This document shows positions 54,827 to 63,860 of a stretch of DNA of 64,000 bases, piece by piece. Source of the DNA: Brevibacillus formosus (GTDB lineage Bacteria; Bacillota; Bacilli; Brevibacillales; Brevibacillaceae); assembly GCF_003013405.1 (NCBI RefSeq), contig NZ_PXZL01000010.1:124001-188000 (forward strand), written 5' to 3'. The translations under genes were made by a program, and so were the position numbers. The number at the start of each line of letters is the position of its first letter. The stretch's first letter is position 1. The notes below the pieces were generated by a model. That model made no database searches, was not told where the DNA came from, and saw nothing but the letters and a program-made list of their open reading frames with translations.

Positions 54827-56329
54827 GTGAAGCCGACTGAATGGTGGAGAGCGCAAGTAGAGGCCATACGAGAAAAGCGGCGCATCGGTTCGGTTCAAGC
54901 GCGGCGAAGCGAACAAATTACACCGGATATGGTAAAACAATGCATGCAAAACGTGGATGACCTCAGCAGCTTGTCATTGAAGATGAATGACGAAGAGGTA
55001 CACGTTTTTTTTCTCGATACGCTGGTGGATGTGTCCCAGATTTATGAGAATGTCTTTCTTCCGTTGCAGCGTTCCGATGGTAGAGATCCGATGCAGGCGC
55101 TCCCTTTCTCGCAGGAATGTCTTCTTGACGATATGGAGACGTTGATGAGTAACTTGCTGCGCGGTCATACCATTTTGTTTTTCCTGGAAAGGGATCTCAT
55201 TCTGCATGTGAATACATTTCAGGTCCCACATCGTTCCATTACGAAATCCGAGACGGAGGCGACCGTCCTTGGACCGCAAGACTCCTTTGTTGAAATGCTG
55301 GAGATCAATTTGTCTTTGCTTCGGAGAAGACTAGCTACGCCTCATCTGAAAGTATCGAGCTACACGATTGGCACCGAGGCGCAGAACAAGATAGCTATCA
55401 TTTATCTGGACAACATCGCGAACGCAGAAAATGTGGAGCGCGTGAAGAAACGGCTCGACAATGTCATTTACCCTGGATTTGTTGGGATGCCTGTCTTAAA
55501 GCAAATGCTGGAGGACAAGCCGTACTCTCCATTCCCGCAATTTGGCTTGACGGGTCGGCCTGACAACGCAACAGCAGCCTTGTTGGACGGCAGGATCGTG
55601 ATCATGTTGAATGGCAGTCCGGATGCTGCCATCTGTCCGACTTCCTTTCTGGAGATGTTTAGCAGCCCTGAAGACTTCTACAATCGATGGTCAACGGCGA
55701 GCTTGCTGCGGATGATTCGCTTTTTCGGTTTGTTTATCACCATTATGCTCACCTCCAGCTACGTCTCTGTCCTGACGTATCATCCGGAAATGCTTCCCCC
55801 CGCTTTACTGACGATTTTGTCTGAATCACGCAGTCGGGTGCCTTTTCCGCCCGTGATTGAGGTACTCATTATTGAGCTCGTCATTGAGATCCTGAGGGAA
55901 GCAGGGATACGCATGCCGACTAAAATCGGCCAGACGATCGGTATCGTTGGCGGTATCGTGATCGGGACAGCCTCTGTACAAGCTGGGTTAGCCAGTAATA
56001 TCCTGATCGTCCTTGTTTCTGTATCAGCACTGCTTTCTTTCGTGCCACCCAATTTTTTGATGAGTAATGCGATTCGGCTCGTTCGCTATGGTTTCATCTT
56101 GATGGCAGGATTATTGGGCATGTACGGCCAGATGCTGGCGCTGGCTTTTTTATTCGCGCACTTGCTCAATCTGACGTCACTCGGGACGCCGTACATGGCC
56201 CCGGGGGTTCCGCGTCAATGGACCGATTTGATGAATAGTCTCGTACGTGCTCCATTGAAGTTTATCGTCAATCGCAACCGCATGTCCCGGGCAAAGCAAA
56301 AGCATGTCCGGCCAGTTGGGGAGGACTAG
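54827..56329 (+). CDS. spore germination receptor A subunit (GerA family)
   Basis: A 500-aa membrane protein of the germinant receptor in the spore inner membrane. N-terminal soluble domain to about 290, then about five to six helices (LLRMIRFFGLFITIMLTSSYVSVL onward). Family blocks: TEAQNKIAIIYLDNIA, VIYPGFVGMPVLKQMLEDKPYSPFPQ (partial), GRPDNATAALLDGRI and PTKIGQTIGIVGGIVIGTASVQAGLAS. GTG start behind AAAGGGGGATCTACC. The germinant is unknown. Confidence 0.93.
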   Translation: MKPTEWWRAQVEAIREKRRIGSVQARRSEQITPDMVKQCMQNVDDLSSLSLKMNDEEVHVFFLDTLVDVSQIYENVFLPLQRSDGRDPMQALPFSQECLLDDMETLMSNLLRGHTILFFLERDLILHVNTFQVPHRSITKSETEATVLGPQDSFVEMLEINLSLLRRRLATPHLKVSSYTIGTEAQNKIAIIYLDNIANAENVERVKKRLDNVIYPGFVGMPVLKQMLEDKPYSPFPQFGLTGRPDNATAALLDGRIVIMLNGSPDAAICPTSFLEMFSSPEDFYNRWSTASLLRMIRFFGLFITIMLTSSYVSVLTYHPEMLPPALLTILSESRSRVPFPPVIEVLIIELVIEILREAGIRMPTKIGQTIGIVGGIVIGTASVQAGLASNILIVLVSVSALLSFVPPNFLMSNAIRLVRYGFILMAGLLGMYGQMLALAFLFAHLLNLTSLGTPYMAPGVPRQWTDLMNSLVRAPLKFIVNRNRMSRAKQKHVRPVGED

Positions 56330-56334
56330 GGTAG

Positions 56335-57423
56335 ATGGATAGAGGGAGAATTCACAGCCTGAATCCGATCCTGGTAATCGGATTGATTATGAATACGATG
56401 GTGGGGGTTAATTTACTTGGATTGGCTCATCATGCAAGCAAAATGGGCTACAATCTGTGGTGGTCTCCGATTTTGCTGGGATGCATCGTCAGCCTAACTC
56501 TATTTCCCATGATGGCCTTGTGCCGACGCTATCCAGAGGATAATCTTTTCCGGATTCATGAAAAGCTGTTGGGAAAATGGTTGGGACGTTGTTTCAATAT
56601 CCTGATTATCGTCTATGCCATTCTGAATGTATCAACCGCCAATGAAGGATACATCAGGCTGGTGCAAACCTCCATGCTGAGCAATCAGACAGCCACATTG
56701 CCATTGCTCGGCTTGACATTGACCATGGTCTACATTACAAATGGCGGCATCAAATTGATCGCGCGTTTTTGCCTGCTAACCTTCTTTTTTACGGGCTGGA
56801 TGGTTTTTCTTTTGCAGTACGGTTTTCAAAAGGGAGGATTCACGCATATTTTTCCTCTGTTTAATACAGATTGGCGCAGTATAGCCGAAACCGTGCACAA
56901 TTCCTACGCGAGTATGCTTGGGTATGAATTGGTCCTGTTTTTCTACCCGTATATCCAAGAGAAGAACAAGGCACACAAGCATGTGCTGATTGGGATATGG
57001 ATCGTTGTTTTGCTGTACGTCATGATCTTGATCACAAGCGTAGCTTATTTTTCCGAATGGCAAATGGACAATCTCATTTATCCCATTTTGAATTTATTTA
57101 AGGCTGTAGAGTTGTCTTTTTTAGAGCGGATCGAAAATCTCGGGATTGGTCTCTGGGTCTTCCTCATTCTCAGCACGAGTACGGGATATTTATGGGTTGC
57201 GCGTACAGGTCTTGAAGAAATGGCAGAAAAGACGCGGCTGTGGCATCTGCTTTTACCGACCATCATTTCGTTTTTATTCATTGTGGGGCCATTATCTGTA
57301 GAAAAACAACGCTACATTTATGACAAGGTGACTGTTTATATAGCCTATGGATTGATCTTGTGGCCGATTTTTTTGTTATTGCTTCATTCCTTGAGGTTCG
57401 GTAGAGGAGAGCGGGTATCATGA
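56335..57423 (+). CDS. spore germination receptor B subunit (GerB/endospore transporter family)
   Basis: A 362-aa protein with about ten membrane helices of the APC-type spore permease group (PF03845-like). Starts MDRGRIHSLNPILVIGLIMN after GGGGAGGACTAGGG. The GerB subunit forms the germinant-binding channel-like part. It begins 5 bp after the A gene and its stop overlaps the C gene start (ATGA). Confidence 0.92.
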   Translation: MDRGRIHSLNPILVIGLIMNTMVGVNLLGLAHHASKMGYNLWWSPILLGCIVSLTLFPMMALCRRYPEDNLFRIHEKLLGKWLGRCFNILIIVYAILNVSTANEGYIRLVQTSMLSNQTATLPLLGLTLTMVYITNGGIKLIARFCLLTFFFTGWMVFLLQYGFQKGGFTHIFPLFNTDWRSIAETVHNSYASMLGYELVLFFYPYIQEKNKAHKHVLIGIWIVVLLYVMILITSVAYFSEWQMDNLIYPILNLFKAVELSFLERIENLGIGLWVFLILSTSTGYLWVARTGLEEMAEKTRLWHLLLPTIISFLFIVGPLSVEKQRYIYDKVTVYIAYGLILWPIFLLLLHSLRFGRGERVS

Positions 57424-58538
57424 AGAGGGTGAGCTGGTTTATTGTTACGGTTATCCTCTTGCTCAGCCTTTGCGGGTGCGGGGGCGAACTCGAACGGCCG
57501 GCACTGGAAGACATGGCTATGATTGGGGTTATGGGCTTTGATTATGTGGATCGTGAAAAGATAAATGTCACCGTGTCGGTACCGGTACCAGCCAGGAATA
57601 AAGAAACGACACAGGTGTACTCGACTAATGCCTCGATGACGAGTGAGGCAATGCTGAATCTCGCGACAAAAGCAGATAGGACCATGTCCCTTTCGCAATT
57701 GCGTGTGATTTTGTTCAGTGAAGAATACGCCCGCAAAGTAGGGATCGGAAAAGTCATCCTTGATCTCTATCGCAATCCGATTGTAGGAGAAAATGTATAC
57801 ATTGCCGTTGTACAAGGAAAAGCGAAAGATGTCATCAAAGGAACCTATAACCACAGGCCGGAAATCAATACGTATTTGAACAGCTTGCTCCGTCCGCGAG
57901 TGGAAACGGCCTTTTCGTCTTTTGCGACCATTCATGATTTTGTTTTTATGATGACCAGCAACACGATGGACCCCAATCTTCCGTATCTCATCCACGTTAA
58001 CGGAGAAATTCAGATTTTTAAGGCGGCCCTTTTTCGAGTAGACAGGATGATCGGATTTTATTCACAGCGAGAGGGAAAGATGGTTCAGGGGTTTCTGGGA
58101 AGAGAACGTTTGCCACGTATGAGCTTCGAGTTCCAACATGTGACCAAGACAGGTAAAAAACAAACGGAAAGGGTCGTCTTCGATTTTGTGCGGGCAAAAA
58201 CGAAAGTAAGAAGCGAAGGCAGCCTGAAAAAGCCTGTCATCCACATTGATCTTCGGGTAAGAGGAATGCTGGTGGGCTATTCAGGCAGCAAGGATTTGGA
58301 GAAGCGGGCTCAATTTCGGACCTTGGTTCAAGAGCTTGAGAAACGGATCAAAAAGGAAAGCATGGAGATGTTGCTACGTTTTCAAAAGCAAGGGGTTGAC
58401 CCGGCGCAGCTAGAGGAGAGCATTCGCCAAAAATATCATGGCAAATGGACACGCGAAACGGGTCTCGCCCTTTATAAAAAAGCGAAATTCAACGTCAAGG
58501 TTCATGTGGATATAGTCGGTTTCGGCACACTGAAATAG
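57420..58538 (+). CDS. spore germination receptor C subunit, lipoprotein (Ger(x)C)
   Basis: A 372-aa lipoprotein. Signal sequence with lipobox LSLCGC (lipid Cys about 19-21). N-terminal GELERPALEDMAMIGVMGFD (partial) is the usual Ger(x)C opening; the C-terminal domain has LVQELEKRIKKESMEMLLRFQKQGVDP and ends in a beta strand (FNVKVHVDIVGFG). It completes the A-B-C receptor; D subunits are separate in many species. Confidence 0.93.
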   Translation: MKRVSWFIVTVILLLSLCGCGGELERPALEDMAMIGVMGFDYVDREKINVTVSVPVPARNKETTQVYSTNASMTSEAMLNLATKADRTMSLSQLRVILFSEEYARKVGIGKVILDLYRNPIVGENVYIAVVQGKAKDVIKGTYNHRPEINTYLNSLLRPRVETAFSSFATIHDFVFMMTSNTMDPNLPYLIHVNGEIQIFKAALFRVDRMIGFYSQREGKMVQGFLGRERLPRMSFEFQHVTKTGKKQTERVVFDFVRAKTKVRSEGSLKKPVIHIDLRVRGMLVGYSGSKDLEKRAQFRTLVQELEKRIKKESMEMLLRFQKQGVDPAQLEESIRQKYHGKWTRETGLALYKKAKFNVKVHVDIVGFGTLK

Positions 58539-58561
58539 TGAGCGATAGCAATCCGGCGTAG

Positions 58562-60094
58562 TTAGAACAGGCGCTTGAATTCGCGCCAGATCGCACCCAA
58601 AGTCCGACGATTTACATTTTGGAGCTTGCCGTATAACAGGTTCGTCAAACCGATGAAGGTGAGCTCCTGATCTTTCGTATACGGATACCAATTGAACTCG
58701 CGCTTGCGTTTGCCTGGATCATGGATGACAGAGATGCTGTGCGTAAAGGCTTGCAGTCCTGAAGGCCCGCGATAACGGCCGATACCGCTCTGTTTGACCC
58801 CGCCAAAAGGAAGATGGGGATTGGCGTAGCTGATAATGACGTCGTTGATGCACACATTGCCGCTGTCGAGCTGACGAGCTACGCGATCCGCTTTAGTTTT
58901 ATCGGCTGACCATACCGAGGCATTCAGCCCGTACGGTGAGCTGTTAGCCAAGCGGACAGCCTCCTCTTCGGTGGCAAAAGTCATGATGGGCAGCACCGGA
59001 CCAAAGGTCTCTTCCCGCATGATTTTCATGTCAGTCGTCACGTTTGTGAGGATGGTCGGCGCGATATACATGCTTTCAGAGGAAGGAAGTCCCCCAGTGA
59101 CTGCAGTCGCGCCCGCAGCCAGTGCTTCGCTCACATGCTCACGGACAATGCCGATTTGCTGGGAAGACGTCATCGACCCGACCTCGGCCTGATTCGGATA
59201 GCTTTGGCGCAAGGCTTTTGTTTTTTCGGTGACCAGCTTGAGAAATTCAGGATATACCTTTTCATGGACAAAAAGCCGTTCGACAGACATACATACCTGC
59301 CCGGAGTTCGTAAAAGCCCCCCACACCGCGCCATTTGCTGCCCGTTCCAGATGAGCGTCTTCAAACACGATCATCGGGTCTTTACCGCCCAGCTCCAATT
59401 CAACAGGAATCAAATGCTCCGACGCTGTCGCCATAATTTTTTTGCCTGTCGCGACAGAGCCTGTGAAAAATATTTTATCCGGGCGCGCTGCCACCAGCGC
59501 CTGTCCAGCTTCCCGTCCCCCATGCAGGACAGTCACGACTCCATCTGGTATAGAAACAGCGGAAAACACCTCTTCAAGGAGCAGTCCGGTAGAAGCAGTT
59601 ACCTCGGAAGGTTTTAAAATAACGGTATTGCCTGCTACGAGGGCAGATAATACAGGAATGATGGCAAGCTGAAACGGATAATTCCAGGGAGAGATGACCG
59701 CGACGACACCCATCGGCTTGTAGTGGATATACGATTTCTTCGGCCACAGCACGATAGAGGTTGGTACTGGCTGATCGGCCAGCATCTGATAGGCATGTTT
59801 TTCATAAAAACGGATCGTGTCGACAGTGACAAAAATTTCGGTCATGTAGGCTTCCAATGTAACTTTTCCGGTAGCCTCACTAATTTTTCGGGCGATTTCT
59901 TCGCCGTGGTCGACTAAATAGTGCCGCAACCGTGTCAAATAGTTCAGACGCTCGGCCAACGATATAGTGGACCAAGCTGGAAAGGCAAGACGCGCACGTG
60001 CCATCGCGTGTTCTACCTGTTCTGGAGTTGCTTCCTGTAAAGAGCCAAGCAGCTCTCCAGTGGCGGGATTTTGCATGGACATGACTGCCATCAT
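58562..60094 (-). CDS. aldehyde dehydrogenase
   Basis: A 510-aa NAD(P)-dependent aldehyde dehydrogenase. SPWNYPFQLAIIP, the cofactor loop FFTGSVATGKKI, general base Glu234 (LELGGKDP) and nucleophile Cys268 (NSGQVCMS) are all present. The long C-terminal tail after HLPFGGVKQSGIGRYRG resembles class 3/YwdH-type membrane-associated enzymes of fatty aldehyde metabolism. GAGGTGAATC lies before the ATG. It is 3 bp downstream of a TetR regulator gene, so the pair is one transcript. Confidence 0.93.
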   Translation of the reverse strand: MMAVMSMQNPATGELLGSLQEATPEQVEHAMARARLAFPAWSTISLAERLNYLTRLRHYLVDHGEEIARKISEATGKVTLEAYMTEIFVTVDTIRFYEKHAYQMLADQPVPTSIVLWPKKSYIHYKPMGVVAVISPWNYPFQLAIIPVLSALVAGNTVILKPSEVTASTGLLLEEVFSAVSIPDGVVTVLHGGREAGQALVAARPDKIFFTGSVATGKKIMATASEHLIPVELELGGKDPMIVFEDAHLERAANGAVWGAFTNSGQVCMSVERLFVHEKVYPEFLKLVTEKTKALRQSYPNQAEVGSMTSSQQIGIVREHVSEALAAGATAVTGGLPSSESMYIAPTILTNVTTDMKIMREETFGPVLPIMTFATEEEAVRLANSSPYGLNASVWSADKTKADRVARQLDSGNVCINDVIISYANPHLPFGGVKQSGIGRYRGPSGLQAFTHSISVIHDPGKRKREFNWYPYTKDQELTFIGLTNLLYGKLQNVNRRTLGAIWREFKRLF

Positions 60095-60097
60095 GAT

Positions 60098-60724
60098 TCA
60101 CCTCGATTCAGGAGATAGAGATTCCGAAGAGAAGAGTGCATGCATCAAATGGGCAAAGGCCTGCTCAAAATGGGCAATCGCATCTTCCGGCTTCTGTAAC
60201 TCATCGAGCAAAAATTGAAAAAGGAATCCGTCGATTGCAGAGTAGATGAGTGAAATTGCGGAGTTTTCGTCGATGGTCAAAGTGGATTGTTCTTCTCGCT
60301 GCAATCGTACAAGCATACGAGAGATGAGCTGATGCAGACGGGAACGAATGACTTTTACCTGCTCACCAAACGCAGGAACGTACATGGCCTGTACTTGCAA
60401 GTCATACCAGAGCCGATGCAGCTTTCGATCCTCATGTAGACTCCGGCACAAGACACGGGCTAGAGCTGCTGACCATTTTCCAGATGGAGCTGCGAGCACT
60501 TCGCGTTCCAACTCCTCCATAAAACGTCCTTTGTAGCTAGAGATTACAGCGAGCAAAAGCTCTTCTTTGCTTGCAAAGTAATAATGCAGAATGCCAAGTG
60601 AGACGCCAGATTCCTTGGCAATGTCGCGCAAGGAAACATGTGCATACCCTTTTTCAGCCAAACAAGCAGTCGCTTGCTCAATCAAAAATGCCCGTTTTGC
60701 TTCGGCTTTTTTATGGGTAGTCAC
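60098..60724 (-). CDS. TetR family transcriptional regulator
   Basis: A 208-aa repressor. N-terminal helix-turn-helix about 12-60 (AEKGYAHVSLRDIAKESGVSLGILHYYFASKEEL, in part VSLRDIAKESGVSLGILHYYF). The C-terminal ligand domain resembles BetI/AcrR-like forms. GTG start behind AGAGGTGAGAAA. A palindrome lies between its promoter and start, indicating self-control and control of the aldehyde dehydrogenase gene. Ligand unknown, perhaps an aldehyde or acyl compound. Confidence 0.92.
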   Translation of the reverse strand: MTTHKKAEAKRAFLIEQATACLAEKGYAHVSLRDIAKESGVSLGILHYYFASKEELLLAVISSYKGRFMEELEREVLAAPSGKWSAALARVLCRSLHEDRKLHRLWYDLQVQAMYVPAFGEQVKVIRSRLHQLISRMLVRLQREEQSTLTIDENSAISLIYSAIDGFLFQFLLDELQKPEDAIAHFEQAFAHLMHALFSSESLSPESR

Positions 60725-60739
60725 TTTCTCACCTCTTTT

Positions 60740-60753
60740 TGGACGACTGTCCA
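60740..60753 (-). promoter_or_regulatory. TetR-type operator
   Basis: Perfect palindrome TGGAC-GACT-GTCCA just downstream of the predicted transcript start and 16 bp before the regulator GTG. Confidence 0.6.
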
Positions 60754-60767
60754 GTTTTTCTGTTTTT

Positions 60768-60797
60768 ATTGTATTTTTAACGGATGATGTCTGTCAA
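60768..60797 (-). promoter_or_regulatory. SigA promoter of the tetR-aldehyde dehydrogenase operon
   Basis: On the minus strand TTGACA-N18-TACAAT: perfect -35, five of six at -10. Confidence 0.7.
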
Positions 60798-60816
60798 TGA
60801 AAAGAGCTGCCCATAA

Positions 60817-60846
60817 AAAAGAAGCAGCTTTATTGCCGCTTCTTTT
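60817..60846 (-). terminator. terminator overlapping the end of the lytH-like gene
   Basis: Stem AAAAGAAGC / GCTTCTTTT; the last codons of the peptidase gene lie inside the hairpin. T tract on the minus strand. Confidence 0.7.
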
Positions 60847-61837
60847 GCCGCTCCCAGCGTCGTAAATACGGATAAGGATCAAATGACCAATCTGCGTCGC
60901 CAGTTTCCCTGTACATACCGTAGTGCAGGTGGGGAGGGAATTTGCCAGAGGTGCCGGGCTTCCCGTATCCAGAGCTGCCGACATATCCGATCACTTCCCC
61001 CGGCTCCACGATGTCACCCGGCTTCAAGCCCTTTTTAAACGAGGACAGATGTGCGAAGTAATGGTACACATTGCCCATGTCCCGCATGCCGATTCGCCAT
61101 CCGCCATACCTGTTCCAACCGATTACCTCAATGACTCCGTAGGCTGTGCTGAGTACAGGGGTGCCGTGACTGGCAAAAATATCGGTCCCCTCGTGGATAC
61201 GACGACCACCCCAGCCGCGCGGAGCCCCCCATGTACTGCGGTAGCTGTATTCGTACCTCGCTGGGATGGGAAAATGGCGCTCATCTAAGTGCAGATGCTG
61301 ATACTTTGCATACACCTGAGCGAATTGCCTGATCGTCTTCACGGACCGATCCCGCTGGTAGTACGACCAGAGACCGATTTGCCAATCTTCATGGGAGAAG
61401 CCGTATTGGGATAGGTAGTGAATGAAAGTAATGAATGCATCGAGATCGTTGTGACGATCCGCGGCACCATCGCCATCCCCGTCCATCCCGATCCCTTCAA
61501 AAAACTGAATAGATACCGGATTCGTATCCTCTGCATCAGGGTTGAACGCACCTGCCCAACGATCGCTTGGAATCTCCAAGGCTGTTAGCCGCGAAACATT
61601 TTTTTGCTCCTGCTTCTTCCTGCGTATTTTCATGGTTCGCTCGTATTGATCAATGGCTGCTAAATAATTCCACGGAATGCCGTACATCGATTCCAAGCGC
61701 AAAAAGAGTTGCAAGCGTTCTTGAAGAACCGGGTCTTGCTCTTTGGCGGACGAAGCGATTCCGGCGGCGGATTCTAGTGGAGAAATTGCTGCAACCACGC
61801 ACAAGCTGATCTGAACGATTAGGCGGAAAACCCGCAT
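60830..61837 (-). CDS. lytH: M23 family peptidase, LytH-like sporulation endopeptidase
   Basis: A 335-aa exported peptidoglycan hydrolase. Signal segment about 3-25. The middle has the LytH-type FFEGIGMDGDGDGAADRHND stretch (quoted: GIGMDGDGDGAADRHND). The C-terminal LytM/M23 domain has zinc motifs RIHEGTDIFA and PPHLHYGMYR. B. subtilis LytH is a sporulation L-Ala-D-Glu endopeptidase that trims cortex peptides. ATG 61837 follows GGAGGGAGAAGGC. The assignment rests on the full-length pattern, not on context; lytH and yunB are neighbours in B. subtilis but 17 kb apart here. Confidence 0.78.
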   Translation of the reverse strand: MRVFRLIVQISLCVVAAISPLESAAGIASSAKEQDPVLQERLQLFLRLESMYGIPWNYLAAIDQYERTMKIRRKKQEQKNVSRLTALEIPSDRWAGAFNPDAEDTNPVSIQFFEGIGMDGDGDGAADRHNDLDAFITFIHYLSQYGFSHEDWQIGLWSYYQRDRSVKTIRQFAQVYAKYQHLHLDERHFPIPARYEYSYRSTWGAPRGWGGRRIHEGTDIFASHGTPVLSTAYGVIEVIGWNRYGGWRIGMRDMGNVYHYFAHLSSFKKGLKPGDIVEPGEVIGYVGSSGYGKPGTSGKFPPHLHYGMYRETGDADWSFDPYPYLRRWERQKKRQ

Positions 61838-62044
61838 GCCTTCTCCCTCCAGCCTTGTAGTCATTGGTTGTAGTTTCTGCCAGTTGGAGTGGAATATCCA
61901 AGATACTTTTGGAAGAGCTTTTGGCTGTTATCGAGGAAAGTTTTGTAAATTTGCAGGAAAAACAGGCAGGAGCACACCATATCGTCAAAGAATTGAAATC
62001 AGGAGGAGTGTATTCCTTAAAAATCGCCATGAGGAGGCTGTGTG

Positions 62045-62596
62045 ATGAGCAAAAAAGTGTTGATAGTAACAGGCGACGCTGTAGAGGCACTGGAGGTTTT
62101 CTATCCGTATTACCGCTGCTTGGAGGAAGGGTATGAAACGGTCATTGCAGCACCAAGCGTGAAAACGCTGCACACTGTTTGCCATGATTTCGAAGCACAC
62201 AGTGATACTTACACAGAAAAGCCAGCTTATCAGCTTCCAGCCCATGTTGCATTTTCAGACATTAACCCTGAGGCGTTTGACGCCTTAATTATTCCGGGGG
62301 GACGAGCACCTGAGCATATCAGGCTCAATGAGCATTTGAAGCCGATTGTGGCGCACTTTTTCGAGACGAACAAGCCGGTCGCAGCCATCTGCCACGGCTC
62401 CCAAGTATTGACCATCGTTCGCGAGCACTTAGCCGGCCGTGAAATCACAGCTTACCAGGCTTGCAGACCCGATGTAGAAGCGTGCGGAGCGATCTACCAA
62501 ACGGAAACGCTCCATGTTGATGGGAATCTTGTTTCCGGCCATGCATGGCCAGACCTGCCAGGCTTCATGCGTGAATTCCTCCGTTTGCTCAAGTGA
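62045..62596 (+). CDS. DJ-1/PfpI family protein
   Basis: A 183-aa protein of the class I glutamine amidotransferase-like superfamily. Nucleophile Cys116 on the elbow AAICHGSQVL; Glu in DAVEALEVFYP at the start; ALIIPGGRAPEHIR. Related proteins act as proteases, glyoxalases or deglycases; the activity here is open. ATG 62045 is 7-8 bases after AGGAGG. The 207 bp upstream contain no convincing gene. Confidence 0.9.
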   Translation: MSKKVLIVTGDAVEALEVFYPYYRCLEEGYETVIAAPSVKTLHTVCHDFEAHSDTYTEKPAYQLPAHVAFSDINPEAFDALIIPGGRAPEHIRLNEHLKPIVAHFFETNKPVAAICHGSQVLTIVREHLAGREITAYQACRPDVEACGAIYQTETLHVDGNLVSGHAWPDLPGFMREFLRLLK

Positions 62597-62610
62597 ACAA
62601 TCAGTCCTCC

Positions 62611-62642
62611 AAACTTCCGTCATCGCTGGCGGAAGTTTTTTC
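62611..62642 (+). terminator. Rho-independent terminator
   Basis: Stem AAACTTCCG / CGGAAGTTT with T6 after the DJ-1/PfpI gene. Confidence 0.88.
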
Positions 62643-62726
62643 GTTCTGACAGATGCTTTTCATCCAGCCTTTTCCTCTGTATCATAAAGGGAAAGTATGT
62701 TCGTCTGTTTCATGTGAGGAGTGGAA

Positions 62727-63860
62727 TTGATCGTGCTGTCATTTATTCATACAGCGGATGTCCATCTGGACGCGCCGCTTCAAATGTTAGGGGAGCGCTA
62801 CGAGCTGCGTCAGGATGATTTTCGTCAAACGATGAAAAGAATTTGTGACCTCGTTCGTGAAAAGGGAGCGGACTTCTGGCTCATTGCCGGAGATTTGCTG
62901 GAATACCACGGGGGAAGACGATCCACTGCGATGTTTTTACGTGATCTTTTTGCCAGTATCGCACCAATCCCTGTCGTAATCGCACCTGGCAATCACGATC
63001 CGTGGCGAGCGGATTCATTTTATCAAACATTGGAATGGCCAGGGAATGTCTACTGGTTTACACCCGAGTGGGGCGTGTATGAATTTCCCGAAAAGTCGTG
63101 CGTGATCTACGGCTGGGGCTTCGGGCAGCCACATGTGTACGAGTCGCCACTGGATACATTTCCAGGCAAATTGGAAGGGTATGCCCATCATCTGATGGTT
63201 TTGCATGCCAGTGTGCTTTCCGGTTCAGGAGACGAAGAGCATCATCCGTATGCGCCTGTCACCTTGCAGCAGCTCGTACAGACGGACATGGACTATGTTG
63301 CGATGGGACACATTCACAAGCCTGAACAGTTCATGCATCCTGTCAAAAAACAACCGTTCGCAGCTTACCCAGGCTCTCCAGAAGGATTGACGAGCAAGGA
63401 AGCGGGAGAACGAAATGTTTTGTATGGAGAGCTGGATCATGATGGCAGATTGCAGCTCACGGCGATTCCTGTTCAGTCACGCAAAATTCGAAAGCTGGAA
63501 ATCGCAGGGAATGGAGTAGAAACGACTGAGCAGCTCATTGATCGGATGGAGCAGCAACTCCTAGAGGAAAAGGATTCTGATATGATGTACATCACACTGA
63601 CAGGGGAGCGCGCAGCCCATTTTCAGCCTCCATTGTCCGTCCTTCAACAGCGATTTTCTCGTTTTTTTGTGCTGCATCTGATAGACCGGACCTGGCCCGA
63701 TGTGGATGAGGACAAGCTGATCGCAGATGGTGGCGTCTGGGGGAGATGGCTTTCCAAGCTGGCAGAGGCGGAGTCCCGTGCGCAAAATGAGGATGAACGA
63801 GAAATCGTCAGGTTAGCCAAGCAAGAGGCTTTAGCGCGGATTGGAGGAACCATTCGATGA
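62727..63860 (+). CDS. yhaO: SbcD/Mre11-like metallophosphoesterase YhaO
   Basis: A DNA-repair-type nuclease subunit of about 377 aa. Metal motifs SFIHTADVHLDAPL, IAGDLLEY, APGNHDPW and YVAMGHIHKPE, then a C-terminal capping region. TTG 62727 (5 bases after AGGAG) and GTG 62733 (11 bases) are both possible starts; GTG 62721 overlaps the site. Its stop overlaps the yhaN start (ATGA), so the two subunits are coupled, like sbcD-sbcC and mre11-rad50. Confidence 0.88.
   Translation: MIVLSFIHTADVHLDAPLQMLGERYELRQDDFRQTMKRICDLVREKGADFWLIAGDLLEYHGGRRSTAMFLRDLFASIAPIPVVIAPGNHDPWRADSFYQTLEWPGNVYWFTPEWGVYEFPEKSCVIYGWGFGQPHVYESPLDTFPGKLEGYAHHLMVLHASVLSGSGDEEHHPYAPVTLQQLVQTDMDYVAMGHIHKPEQFMHPVKKQPFAAYPGSPEGLTSKEAGERNVLYGELDHDGRLQLTAIPVQSRKIRKLEIAGNGVETTEQLIDRMEQQLLEEKDSDMMYITLTGERAAHFQPPLSVLQQRFSRFFVLHLIDRTWPDVDEDKLIADGGVWGRWLSKLAEAESRAQNEDEREIVRLAKQEALARIGGTIR

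Noticed and set aside
61864..62136. 90-codon plus-strand frame upstream of and overlapping the DJ-1/PfpI gene
   Set aside because: TTG start without ribosome site, frame runs out of phase through the start of a well-supported gene, and no recognisable family. The 5' half looks faintly protein-like, so some doubt remains.
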